From: Xestospongia bergquistia
Taxonomy: Eukaryota > Porifera > Demospongiae > Haplosclerida > Petrosiidae
Length of the DNA: 64,000 nucleotides
NCBI GenBank assembly: GCA_963965975.1
Contig: OZ014412.1
Span: forward strand, 932,501 to 996,500
Reading direction: 5' to 3'
In this document: in pieces, positions 35,215 to 47,942 of the stretch
Numbering within the stretch: position 1 is the stretch's first letter
Layout: each line of letters starts with the position of its first letter
Position numbers and translations under genes: made by a program
Notes under the pieces: model-generated
Told to the model about the DNA's origin: nothing
Databases searched by the model: none
What the model saw: the letters and a program-made list of their open reading frames with translations, nothing else

Positions 35215-38200
35215 TTACTTGGCATCCTTAGTAGGAACGAAGAACTCCTATGAAAATAATTATTGTATAGAATGTTACTATAGTAACAAAACAATCACAT
35301 ACCTTATTTGTAGTAGGTGTAGTTGGGAAAGTATTAACAATAGCACTCTTGTCAAGTGGGTGGGGTTTTAATGTTGGAGGGGAATATATTGTTTGAAATG
35401 GTTCATCGATAACAACTGGTTGAGCTCCACCTGACGTAGTAGCTACATTCTCAAATGAGAATACATGTTTATCTTTCTCAGAAATAGCTGAAAGTTGAGG
35501 AGCAACTTGTTCCATTAGAGCAGTCTTTTGTAATAAAAGAGTTCTCATTCCAAAGTTCATATTATTAATATAAATTACCTGATTATTAACTTCTGGTTCA
35601 TCAACAAGATATTCAAACTGATCATCAATGTCATCATCTGGCTTTAACAATGGAGCCCCAGAATGAACAGTTGGGAAGGTAGCAGAATCACTGGTATGAG
35701 AATGCTCTGGTTGACTCACAACTCTTTGTCTAGTAAGATTATAATTATTATTAATATTATATTATAGGTTATCCCATATACTTACCCAACATGTAGCAGC
35801 TGTGTATTAGTGTTCTGAATTTTTTTAGTGTCTGCAATATCACTATAAACAGAAATAAATGATGACATTATTTAACATAATTATATATTTATTACATACT
35901 CAGTCTTAGAGCTATCAGTTGGAAATGTAGGAGACTCACTAACAGGAGACTGCTCTAGTTGACTCATAACACTTTGCCTAGTAATGTTATAATTATAATA
36001 CAATAAGTATTGTCTTGTCTTATACATACCTAACATGAGGATGTTTTTTAATTCCAGATATGATCTTAGAGACTGGAGTCTCCCTGTTGATAGAGTAAAT
36101 GATGAATCTGTTTAATAAACTTCACTGACTTTGACAACTGAGTCTTGGAGTTATGAGAAGTTGGATAAATGGATGATTGGACACCAGTAGATGTGACGTT
36201 TTGTTGTGTAGAGACAGCAATATTTTGTCTAGTAAAATAAAATATAAAGACAGTGATTAGTATTGTCTCTTATATATCTATTTACTGAAGCTGTGTGTCA
36301 AATTTTGGTCCAATCTCATGAGCAGGAGTGTTACTGTAATAGAAATAAAGCAGCCATTGTATATTTTAGTTATCTTACTTTATCAATGGAACTTCAGAAT
36401 CATCAGTTATTCCAGTAACAGATAAATCACTAGCAGGAGGAACTTCTGGTTTATAAGTACCTGAAGAACGTTTCAAAGTGTTATTACTATAAAAGGGAGA
36501 GAAAGAACACAAATATATATCATTAGTAAGAAAAGATATATGACTAACTCATGATCATGTGTGTCTGCTTCAGGACTGATATAGTCTCCATTCTTGTTAG
36601 GCAATCCATTATCATTAGGTAATCTATATGAATATAAAGAGTAATTTATTCAAATGATACTACAAAAACTAACAGTTCTTCATCAACATTGTTAGTTGTG
36701 GTTTTATGATCTATCATATTCATTGCTGTCTCACTCTCTTGATTGGGACATTCTTCTTGATGTAATGATCTATAATAGTAATAGTCTCTGAAATTATAGG
36801 GGTCATTATTGTCATACCCATGACATAATTCTTCATTTTGTTGTATATGTCCATTAGATAAATTTCTACCTTCCATTCCTTCATAATGATATGAAGGTGT
36901 TTCTATATCAAGTGTACCTACAGATTAAACAATCATTGATGTTTTGTAATGTCATTTACTTTACCTCTTTTGTTATGTCTCCTATAAAATACAACACATA
37001 AGATGATTCCTATCACAACTACACAACATATGATGATAAATCCAATAACAGAATAATATAAAATGTACTAACAATAACTATAATTTAGTTACTAGTAATA
37101 ATTATAATACCATTGTTTGTCCCATCAATCACATCATGATCATCAGGTTCCTTATCATTACTTGTAGTAGTAGTACCTATAATATAATAATATTATAACA
37201 TTAATTGATATAAATAGATCAATTACCATTTATTGAGATATTGTCATTCTTATCTTCTTGGTAACTAATAGCAACTCTGACCCTCTTTGTTGTAACCACT
37301 AATGATTTATTAACTCTACCATATTTATCCCAAATATATACATATATCATATATGTTCCATTATTAGTCAGACATGTACTACTGTTATCAACAGCATATA
37401 AACTTGTAGGTGAGAGACGATTTATTTTCTGATCAAATATATACTCTCCTGAGTCATTATTAACAACTTCTATAGCACAGCCTTTAACTTGAGATCCAGG
37501 TAGGAATGTACAGTATACACTGAAATATCCTGTTGATGTATCTTCTGATATACTGACCTCTTGTACTTCGTATGTATCTATATGTGAGTGAGAACATTAT
37601 GTAATCTCCATGAATACTGTTATTATGATCTTATCATCACATGATCTACTCTATTGTCAACAATAGTAGTTATTATATAATGTACATGATCGGATTTTTA
37701 TCTTACTTTGATTTATAATATATAATTCATGATCTCCTGAAGATACACTAATGGTGCAATTTATTTTATTAGGATGAAGTATCAATGACAGATCAATCAA
37801 TCCACTCTCAATAATGGTTGTCCCATTAATAACTCGATAGAAGTTATTGTTAAGACAGTTTGATGATAAATTAAATTGCTGAGGTACTGAGAGCGGACAT
37901 GATATATTGACCTAAACAGTGGGTGTGGTTTGAGTATATGACAATTATAGAGTCAACTAACCTGTACAGTAATTGTCATTATTATTTTTTTATTAATAAT
38001 TTGAAGTGATGATGAACTAATATCAAAGACAGTTTCTGTCAGACACCAATCATTTAAATAATAAAATTAACTTGACTTACTAAACAGTAAATCCTTTTCA
38101 TAAGGTTGACTCAGGCCAGCTAGGTTCTTGTTATATACTATTATTCTATACCGTTCATTATGATCTTCAAATACAGCTGCTGATATATTAACTGGAAATG

Positions 38201-38782
38201 CAGACTTTGTTATATTGAATGTGGTATCATTGTCTCTCTGTATTTCAATATAAACCTCCGTAGTATCTTCAGACAAGACTGGCCCAGTGATAACTATCAT
38301 ATCACAGTATTGTTCTATAGTTAAATTAAGAGGAGAATGTGGAGGTCCTATTACTTGGAGATAAACTGGACCAAATGAAGTAATCTTATGGCAGTACACA
38401 CGTACTACTATACGAGTTCCATCATCAGATAGTTGTGTGTTATATATGGAACAATTAGAATATGTTATACTACCAACAGTATTAGAAACTGATTGACCAT
38501 TTGTAGTAGTACATACGCGACCGTTAACATAAGTTCGAATATTGCAAGAACTGTGAGTTTCAGAGTAAAAGTTAACTGACTGTCCGATATAAACCGTTTC
38601 ATTGGTAGGAGCGGTTATAAGACCGTTGTTATCACCTGTAGACATAACAAGGACATTACAATAAACAATAGTTTAACTACGAAAAACAGTGTTCACAAGA
38701 TAAACCTACCCTGGGCTACCGAAAATCCCAGTAACCACGAACATAAATAGCCATAAAATACTAACAACTTACAAAGGAGCAT
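35215..38782 (-). CDS. Receptor J: intact type-1 Ig-like/FN3-like receptor with modular tail
   Basis: ATG at 38782-38780 opens MLLCKLLVFYGYLCSWLL. Exons: leader to about 38710; 38637-38080 (Ig-like: SCNIRTYVNG, LSDDGTRIVVRVYC; then FN3-like with NERYRIIVYNKN); about 38035-37965; 37915-37715; 37575-37225 (YVYIWDKYGRVNKSL); 37175-37110; about 37065-36965 (membrane segment IIICCVVVIGIILCVVFY then RRHNKR). Tail exons follow at 36905-36650 (YHYEGME, GYDNNDPYNF, YYYYRSLHQEE), 36625-36550 (GDYISPEADTHD), 36490-36380, 36335-36285, 36230-36130, 36085-36035, 35980-35905, 35845-35785, 35735-35580, 35535-35305 (TIYSPPTLK) and 35250-35215 (ends FVPTKDAK). Best intact reference for the type-1 family. SH2-mediated signalling is inferred from the many Tyr motifs. 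Confidence 0.8.
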
Positions 38783-38840
38783 ATTGCGCAAAATTTTGGA
38801 AATGACAAAAAAACATTTGGTAACCTACCTATATGCCATA
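38783..38840 (-). promoter_or_regulatory. Conserved proximal 5' flank of receptor J
   Basis: Counterpart of 32958-33015: TATAGGTAGGTTACCAAATG followed by GTCATTTCCAAAATTTTG before the ATG. Confidence 0.35.
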
Positions 38841-38894
38841 GTATTTCACAATCCTTAGCTTCTTCAAATCAGGATAGGCACTTTGGACTTTGGA

Positions 38895-38913
38895 GGGGGG
38901 GGGGGGGGGGGGG
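38895..38913. repeat. G homopolymer (19 G) upstream of receptor J
   Basis: Uninterrupted G run on the plus strand about 113 bases before the receptor J ATG, in otherwise AT-rich sequence; followed by TTCCCAGGGGAAA. Could form quadruplex DNA or be a misassembled tract. Confidence 0.9.
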
Positions 38914-39015
38914 TTCCCAGGGGAAAACCATAACTTCCGGGTGTATGCGAGGAGTAGTGGTTGCCTGTCAGCCTGGTCTACACCATGTACTGGTTGCAGT
39001 CTTGTTTAAAAACCA

Positions 39016-39132
39016 AGCAATATAGAATGTGCTGTATAATTATAATATAATTATACAGCACATTCTATATTGCTATATTAAATTCTCTATAACATATATT
39101 ATATATTATATAATATATGTTATAGAGAATTT
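39016..39132. repeat. Two adjacent long palindromes
   Basis: 39016-39074: arms of ~28 bp beginning AGCAATATAGAATGTGCTGT, nearly perfectly inverted. 39079-39132: arms beginning AAATTCTCTATAACATATAT, also inverted. The related locus at 22810-22870 has only the single-copy form, so the hairpins arose after that duplication. Confidence 0.85.
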
Positions 39133-39530
39133 TTGTGTAGTTTGTAATAATAACCATAACAAAATGCCATGAGTTTATGAGAAATTAATATTATGCCCTA
39201 AATCTTTAACCTATGTATTACAAAACAACTCAACCTGTGCTCATAATCACTTTATCTATATCCTATTCTAGCATGAAATGTAGCTGACAATCTCTTGTTA
39301 GTCAGTTATCCAATTATTGTTTACAAGGAAGTGAAGTTTTCTATCTATATAGAGTAACTGTGATGAGATTACTTCACAGCATTGAATTAAGGGCTATATC
39401 TATGTTCTATTTCTACTTTTAATACCATAGTAAAAAATGACAATTATAAATTGGGTAAAAGTGACATATAACTAAAATAACAAAGGATAATACAGAATAC
39501 AACTAATTTTGTGTTAATTGTTTTCTTTAA

Positions 39531-41530
39531 TTATCTCAACCATTGAATAATGTTTTGGATAATATTGTAATCTTGAGTGATTACATTCTTTAATTGTGGA
39601 GCAATGCAAACTAATTCAAAGTGTGGTGTATTCAATTTCAGGTTTCTCAATAGAATCTGGTTCATCTTCACTGATGCTGCATGTGATAAAATAGGGATTA
39701 GGTGAAACAAGTTCAGATTTAAAATTATAAAGTAAATTGTTAAATGATTCCTCTTGATATGAAGTGGTATTAGTAACTCAAATAATTCCATTATTGTTTT
39801 CAACAGTAACTTAGCTTGCATGTTTGTTGTTAACTAAAAATAATAAATATATAATAACTGTATTATCATAAAAACAGAAGTTAGGTAATTACCATATGCT
39901 TAAGAAATGTATTCTATATAACTATAGCATGGAAGCAACAAATGGAGTGCGATAATCAAAGTTGCAATTGCCTGATATTCATTCAGAAATTTAGCCTGAA
40001 CACCTTATGAACTTGTTTGATTTTTGAAGTTCAAAGGTCAAGTTCTTTTTTTAAAGAGTTGGAAAGTATTTGAAAATAACTAACTTCTAACTTTTTAGTA
40101 TTTAACATTCTTTAATGGTTTCAGAAACTTTATAATAACGAGCCATGATATATAGGTACAACAACATAGTATTGTCCCTAGTCTACCACGCCTCATGATG
40201 AAAGTTATATCTTTGTTCTTGGAACAGGAAATGATACTATCAATGAAATGACATAGTTCAAATATTGGCAAATGAATATTATTACTATATATCATGTGAT
40301 ATCTCTAAAACAAACAATTACTATTTTTACACTTAACAGTAAACAAATGAATATTATTATTACTATCATGTGTTATCTCAAAAATAACAATTACTATTTT
40401 TACACTTAACAGTAAACAGGATATAGCTGAATAAATTACAATATTTAAGTCTTCCTATCAAAAGAAAATCAAGTAAAAACACCAGACTACCTTTCACTGT
40501 GGGCGTGGTAGACTGGGAATGAGAACAACAACAGCACAATTTACATTGCAGTTTCAAGCATTCTGATTGGACAGACATAGATAACCATATCTCTTAATTG
40601 TTTTTGAGCTTTCTTAGTCATTGGCACTTCATAGTTACTTTCTAACATATGTTGCTATTGGTCAAATATTTCAAAAATTGGCCACATTGCCAATAGCATT
40701 CTGATCATAGTCCATTCCTTGAGGCACATGAGGAAGTTCGTTTACCACAAACTGAGAGCTTCCCTCATTATCATGGACTACAATGGGTGCAATATCTTTG
40801 TCAAGTTGTTTTAACTCTTTGTATGTTCGAGGTTGATCCTAAAATGAGATAATTATGTTAGTCAAAGTATAATATCAGATTCTTTTGAAAAAAACATATT
40901 ATTTTTAAAATAAATTCATTATAATGGAATATTTAGCCAAGTGGCCCATGGTTTAAGAAATCTTTGTGCTGCAATTTTCTATAACTTAACGTATTCTGAG
41001 TATACGTGCTTAAAACTTAATTGACGTTCCAAAGACCTTGGGAAATCTAATAAATTTCACTTCCTTGGGACATGAGGTGATTCAGTATTGTTTTCAATTA
41101 ACTTTAACAACACCAATAAAAACTAATACAAATATTCATGCTATTTCCATTGGATCTAGGTGTCTATAAATACCAATATAATATACTGAAGCATCATTAG
41201 TGAGTGGAACTATAGGTTAAGGTGAACCAAAACTCACTGTAATATATTGAGATGGGGTATCATTTAATTCTTCATTACTATCTGATATAACTGACGTTGT
41301 TGTGGTCTCCTCTGATGAGTTACTATGACTAATAATAACATTACTGGATATACCACTATCACTGCCATAATTAGAAGATGTGATTATTACTGGACTAGAA
41401 AGTTATTTTCCATTGATTTATTATGTACAGGTTGTTGCTGAGGAGCTCCAGGTGGTAGCGTTTCTTGAATATCAGATGTTGTACTACAATGGTTTAAATT
41501 TGATAGACATGGTTGTATCCACGTTTAATG
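39531..41530 (-). pseudogene. Orphan type-3 receptor tail (decayed)
   Basis: Minus-strand tail exons in the order seen in receptor K. At 41525-41225 an exon resembles 44380-44012 (TSDIQETLPPGAP, then frame-shifted YGSDSGISSN). At 40840-40695 is the DQPRTYKELK..HVPQGMDYD exon, with the PPAY motif of K changed to PRTY. At 39835-39531 is a terminal exon with KVTVENNGIIELLIPLH. No membrane or ectodomain exon precedes it in frame. The terminal exon alone is open for 96 codons. An internal ~75-bp direct duplication lies at 40312-40420. Confidence 0.6.
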
Positions 41531-41989
41531 ATATCCTATAGTAATAAAAGTAATTGATAATTATTATTTATTACCGTTTTAACAAAGGATGTAGAAAAAA
41601 ACAGTGTTATTCAATGTAGTTTATAAATATTAGAATTTACGTTTCATATTTGTTATTACATGTAACCTAGAAACATCTATACAACAAATTTTTTTGGAAT
41701 TATTACACAAATGCAGAAAATATGTGAAGAACATCTGCTCTATAGTAACTGGAAGTTACTGGTAATTTATACTGCTATACAGTTATAATTTACTAAGAAT
41801 TGATTATATTAGCAATATTACTATAGTTAGTAGTGAACAATTATAACATTGATGAACTGACATGTATCATATCATCACATACATTGGTGGTCATCACAGG
41901 TGTATGAGGTGACTCAGGTAACAATTAGTCATGTTCAGAAATGTCAACAGAAGGTATGATCTACATTATGCTGTTAGGATAGGGTAAGG

Positions 41990-42490
41990 ACAATTCTTGA
42001 TACAAAGAGGTAGATAATCAGTCCACTCTCATTAATTCTTATTAATAGCTGTTTCGTTAACAACTCAATAAAAGTAATTAACTTTTATCACAACAAATGT
42101 ACAAATGATCAAATTAAAAGTAGCAGACAATCCATCATCATTGTTAATAATTTGAAGTGATGATGAATTAATATCAAAGACAGTTTCTAATGGTAAGATC
42201 AGTAATTTAATATTAAAACTAATTAACTAATATTATATCATTTCATATGCTTGACTTACACCAGCTGGATTATTATTATACATTATAACTTATTATACAG
42301 TTTGTAATGATCTTCAAATACAGTTACTGATATAATAACTGGAAATGTAGCTTCACTCATATTATATATCATATCATTATATGTTGTTATTCTAATATAA
42401 ATTGCTGTAATATCTTCAAACCAGGCCTCATTAATAACTATCACATTACAATATTGCTCTATAGTCAGATTTTTTAGAATATCATATAAA
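41990..42490 (-). pseudogene. Type-1 receptor fragment (FN3-like and following exons)
   Basis: Pieces similar to receptor F 22110-21860 (ITTYNDMIYNMSEATFPV region), 21810-21740 and 21600-21560 in that order, with stops and missing splice signals. Lies directly 3' of receptor K. Confidence 0.55.
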
Positions 42491-42572
42491 TTTAATTACA
42501 AAACACTACAAACAGTAATACAATAGTAATAACAATAAAAATGATGACTAATTAGGGTATATGAGTTAACAA

Positions 42573-45500
42573 TTAAAACAAAACTGGGAGATAAAAACTA
42601 CAAAAAAATACAGTGACATTTTTTTCTGTATTCATATTATTAGTGTTGATAAAGTTGTCATAAGAACTGTTCTTACTTTCTATACTGGATCCATTGATTA
42701 AATTACTTGATAATTGTGGGGCAGAACAAACTAGTTGAGGTACAGAGTCATCATCTTCTACTAGTTTCTCGACATCATCTGTGTTATGATTAGCTTCATT
42801 GAAATGTGTATTCTGAAAAAGACAAGGATCAGGTAGAACAAGTTCATTAATATTAAAATTATGTAGTGAGTTGATTGATTCTTTTTGGTGTGATGTGATG
42901 TTTATAACCAGACGACTTTCATCACTATCAACAATAACTTGATTAGAAAGTTTGTTTTCATTAACAACTAATAAACAATAATTAAGATCATTGTGTCATA
43001 TTACAAATAATGTTAGCTTACCAAAACAAGAAGGAGTCTTATTGTCATAGGACTGAATAGAAGTGGGCTGATACTCAAAGTCTGTTTCAACTATAACAAG
43101 AACTGATATATAATTAGTTCATTCATATGATTATTTACCCATAGTTTTATCAACATAGTCCATTCCTTGAGGTACATGAGGAGTATCATTCATCACAACT
43201 TGAAATCTGCCATCATTATCATGGACTGTGATAGGTATGTTATCATTAAGTGTGTTCAGTTCTTCATATGCTGGAGGTTGATCCTAAAATATAATAAAAA
43301 CATAATGTTCCTCAGTATATTTTCCATGTTACAATTAATCGATAATTATAATTATTTTACTTGGTTTTCTGATGATAGTTGTTTAGATATAGGATATTTA
43401 ACAATGTCAGTATTCATTAACTCTTCAGTACTATCTTCAATTATCTATAAGGATATCACATAATAATAATATATTATTGCTGAGTAGAAATATATCATCT
43501 ACATCATATATTAGTCAATTGCACTTAAAAACATTATTAGTATTGAGAAAAATATTAGATGCCAAGTTGGATAGATTTAATCTATTTTTATTTTCCTCTA
43601 AATTAAGCTAACTTAAGCTACACATTCTTCATGCATGAAAAAAAGTATGAACAAAGTAGTCTGCACTGTAGTATATCTTAATGCTAATATGGCATACTCT
43701 ATACTTTACACGTTATATTTAGTTAATAAGTTTGACTCATTCCTTGTTATGCTACATTAATACCATTAAAATCATGCATATATTGTATAGCATGCATTAT
43801 CTATGGCTTTAATCTGGTGAGTAACAAGTCAACCGGCAAATACAACCTTAAAAGGAAATTGCTAAATAAATTTTCCTATTATATAAACATTTTGTGACAT
43901 GTTACTACTCCTGTATAAACTGAAGTATAACTTTATAGATTTAGGCTAAAAACATTGCTGTTAAGTCAGGCAATTTATACATTTCTATATAGCTAGCTAA
44001 TATTCCTATTCTTACTGTTGTAAGCTTAAGATGTCCACCAATAACAATATACTTTTCCGGAACATCACTAGTAGGTGGAGCTTTGGGACATTTTACAGGA
44101 AATCCCACTGCAGCATATTGAATTGTACTTTTTTGTTCTTCTGAAGTAATAACATTTACTTCTTCATTGCCACTTTCTAATGTTGTTGACATTTCCTCTG
44201 ATATATTATCACTTGATATACCACTGTCGCTGTTACAAGATGTGGCTGTTATTGATTTAGGACATTTCCCAACTTCTTGTTGACTACACTTAATGTCAGA
44301 TGTTATACTATGATGACTAGTGGTTGGCACTGTTTCATATAATGGATTGCTATATCCAGAGGTTTTAGCTCCACCCTGTAGGGATTAATAAAATTCATGA
44401 CATGTTATTTTGACCTTTCTAATACCAAAACAAGAAATTGCAAAATCAACAGTAATGAATAATTTATAATTTTGACTTGCAAAATAACTGTAACTATGTA
44501 TGTATAAAAAGCATTATGGTACATTTTGTCAAAACCAATTGCAATATTAGGACTGCTTGATGAAAAACACCAGATAAAATGATAAACAAATATTTTACAG
44601 TTTCAATAATTTAGACAACAATTGTTATAAAAATTTTCTGAATCTAGTCATGACACTAATTTAAGATTTAACAATGAATTTTACATGGCAACATTGTATA
44701 ATGAAGAATACTCAATGAAATATCTAAATGTTTGAGACTGAAGTATTCAAGTCATTTATTCCCTTGATAATACAGTAATGCATATCACAAAACATTTACT
44801 ATGATAGATTAAATCATAAATGATAAACTGTCAATAAATAATTACATTATAATAATAAACAAGCTTCAAACTAGTGAAAATAAATCTTTATCAGCTTTCA
44901 CATTTATTTTAAACAAATAGCTATGATATCTAAAGTCCAATTTACTATCTATCAATTTACAATCATGTTATTACTGATATATATGTCAAGTTACCAATGT
45001 CATGACATACATATCAACAATAATATCATAGTTAATACAAGTACATGTAGTGAATAAATAATTGTATATATTGTGACAATAAATTACAATGGAACTGTTA
45101 AACTGGTACATACTTACATCATTAGGTGATGCTGACAATACTTGCTCTGTAACATCAACAGTAGGAGTAACAGGAAACATATCCTTATTAGGTAATAATA
45201 ATGGATCTTGATCTGTAGCATCAACACTTGTACTAGTACTAGCAGTACTCCTAATAGAATATCGTGGAGATGAGGATGAATTTGCTTGAGATGATATATC
45301 TTGAGACTGTGAAAGTGAAGCTTGTACTTGAAAAGATATCTGTTGATAATGTCCTCTTAAGTCAAGTACATACACACATTATTATATAGAAATACTGTCA
45401 ATGTAAACAGGTTGTCTTCCTAAATTAACAATAACAGTGGTAACAGACACATTTACATTAGCCATATATAATGTCTATTAGTGACAGACAATACATCGAT

Positions 45501-47819
45501 TACTATAATATATAACTCAATATATGGAGTGTGTATATGCACATAATGTGCTTATGAGAATGGATATATTTACTATAGTACTATGAAGTTATATTACCTG
45601 ATTTGTAGAAAATTGATCTTCATAACTAAAATTGGTATTAGTGATAACACAGTCATGACCATATATTATTAAACATACTCGTTATTATCACTTTGTGGAT
45701 GATATGCTATTACTCTCTCTATTACCAGATAAATAAAACGTATTGGCAGTTAACATTTCAACATACCTTGAAGTGTTACTGATAGCTTCCTTCTCCTCCG
45801 CTGAACATAAAGACAGCTAACAACTACTATTATGAATGCCACCAGTAATAATACAAGCACACCAACTACCACATAAGGTGTCACATTGGTATTATCTGGA
45901 AATACATAGTACTAACAATTTATATAATATAACTAGCTAGCTTACAATTATTAGGTATTCCACTAGTAGGTTCTGTAAATTTCATTATACGAGTAGTACT
46001 AATAATGTCAGTAGTACTATAAATGTCACTGATTAAAGTGACTGTATTAACATTTGAAGTAGTACCTAATAACATACCATAAAATAAATTATTAAATAAT
46101 ACACAATAATTATATAGTACTCCTTACCAATACTAATACTAGTCTCAGTAGTAGATGGTAGTAGTAAGATATATTCCAGTACTTGAGAGTACACAACAGA
46201 TGGGTTAGTTATAATAGTACCATCTACTATATCATGAGCTGTCACAGTATAGTTACCATTAACTGGTAGAGTTATATACTGGTATACTGTACTCTCCTTT
46301 ATACTGGATTTACTCATATTAATAGACTTCACAGTTCCTTTAGAAGACTCATTAAATATCACATGACATCCTTCAGCAGTAGATCTCTCAGCAAACCTAC
46401 ATTCTACAAGAACTGATCCAATATCAGAGTAGTACTGTAGAGTGAGTCCTTGGACATGGTAGGTTGCTATGGTAATATGAGAGTATGTGTTATATTAAGT
46501 TATAAACTCACTGAAGTATGACTGATTTCTTGCTTTAGAATTATTCAAACAATCCAGTATATCAGCAATAAAGAAGTAGTTCAATTGAGGATCAATATTG
46601 GATGCAGTATAATTGATAGTGACTGACTGGTAGTCTTCTGATGAACACACTATATCTTTCCGTGCGTGTTCTATTTCATTCTGTTGTGATATCTCTCTTG
46701 TAATACCCAGTAATGTACTGTTACAGAGTCTAGGATAACTTACAACCTGTACAGGTATTCAATCCATACTATGAATGAACTGACTTTATTAACTTACATT
46801 AAGTTGGAATTGTATATCAAATGAATTATTATGTTCATTAAAGATGACCTCATGATCAGGTAAGATTGTAACATAGTACTCTATAATAACAGGTAAATTG
46901 AAATGGGCATTAATTGTATAGTAACATCACTAGAACTATAGTTTCCACTATGAGCTATAACAGTAGCAGTGTAAATATCACAGACTGTGAGGCTATATAA
47001 CTCATAAGATGTATCCTCAGTGATATCATTATATAGTAACTGGCCATGTTGGTTCTCTATATAAATGTGATATGATATTGGAGTGTTCTTTGAAGAAAAT
47101 AATGGAGGAGACCAGATCAACCATCCTGAGGTACTGGTAATGTTAAAAGTTACTTGGATATCTTGTACTGATGTAATACCTACTATTGAATGAAATGACA
47201 ATGAACTATAAAATAGCTAACCTTTAACTGTTAAAGTTGCTCCTTTAGATACAAAATTAGGAGTTTGACCCAAAACAATGCATCCAACACCTATCCCATC
47301 ATTAATAGGTAGTGCTCTTATAGTTAGTACTGATGACCACACATCAACTGATATATTGTTAGTAGTTACTGATATCTCTCTGTCTTGATTACTGGGATCA
47401 GTGAGTGAACTACCCTGTACTGTCCATGTCAATGCAACTCCTGTACCCTCACAGATAAAATTGACGATTGTATAAAGTGGAGCAGACATTGATGAGGGTG
47501 CTTCTGTGATCACAGGACCTGTATAAATATCCAGAAACATTACATAACTACTGACTTATAGCACTGTTTATAACACCTACTAGAAGCATTTATCTCAATT
47601 CTCAACAAAAACAAAACACTACTTAACAGAACTGTGACAATTCTTAATTTCGTCATTTTAATTCATGGGAATGGGATGGTAGATCAACTGTCTAGGCATA
47701 TGACCAGAACCCTATAGATAGTAGTGATGTTAATTAATTGATATCTATCATAATTAAACTATGTACTTACTAGACACACAAGAAAACAGTAAGAAAGCGA
47801 CAAAACAAAAAAGACGCAT
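42573..47819 (-). CDS. Receptor K: type-3 Ig + FN3 membrane receptor with long tail (YxxL/I, PPxY, NPxY-like)
   Basis: Two possible leaders: 47819-47772 (MRLFCFVAFLLFSCVS) and 47656-47581 (MTKLRIVTVLLSSVLFLL); both end in phase 1 and fit the Ig exon. Then: 47522-47222 (Ig: VNFICEGTG, LTWTVQG, IGVGCIVLG); 47183 to about 46930 (FN3, WLIWSPPLFS); about 46884-46795; 46752-46512; 46466-46130 (conserved membrane-proximal exon); 46062-45947 (stalk); 45900-45772 (membrane segment VVVGVLVLLLVAFIIVVV then QRRRRK). The tail has 45718-45682 (AYHPQ), 45642-45600 (YEDQF), 45355-45117, 44380-44012 (GYSNPLYETV; SDSGISSD), 43452-43364, 43285-43136 (DQPPAYEEL; HVPQGMDYVD), 43092-43022 (FEYQP, SYDNKTPS) and 42968-42573 (TAA). 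Compared with L and M, the donor after the FN3 exon is missing, and read-through stops at 46883-46881. Confidence 0.72.
47581..47656 (-). CDS. Alternative first (leader) exon of receptor K
   Basis: Complete ATG-to-donor exon encoding MTKLRIVTVLLSSVLFLL and RIEINAS, ending in a GTAGGT donor after the first base of a codon, exactly as the upstream leader exon at 47819-47772 does. Either could join the Ig exon at 47522 in frame. Whether both are used needs transcript data. Confidence 0.55.
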
Positions 47820-47942
47820 TTTCAACTGCGGAGGAAGACATTCACAGAGGGCGTGGGTTAATTAATTATTATATGACATTTTAAATGAATAATAAACGAT
47901 AATAAAACATATACTGCGCAGTTTGGATTACTGAGAGCTGTG

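Noticed and set aside
18884..47819. Receptor tyrosine kinases
   Set aside because: No HRD, DFG or glycine-loop motifs follow any membrane segment; tails are short repeated exons with Tyr motifs only.
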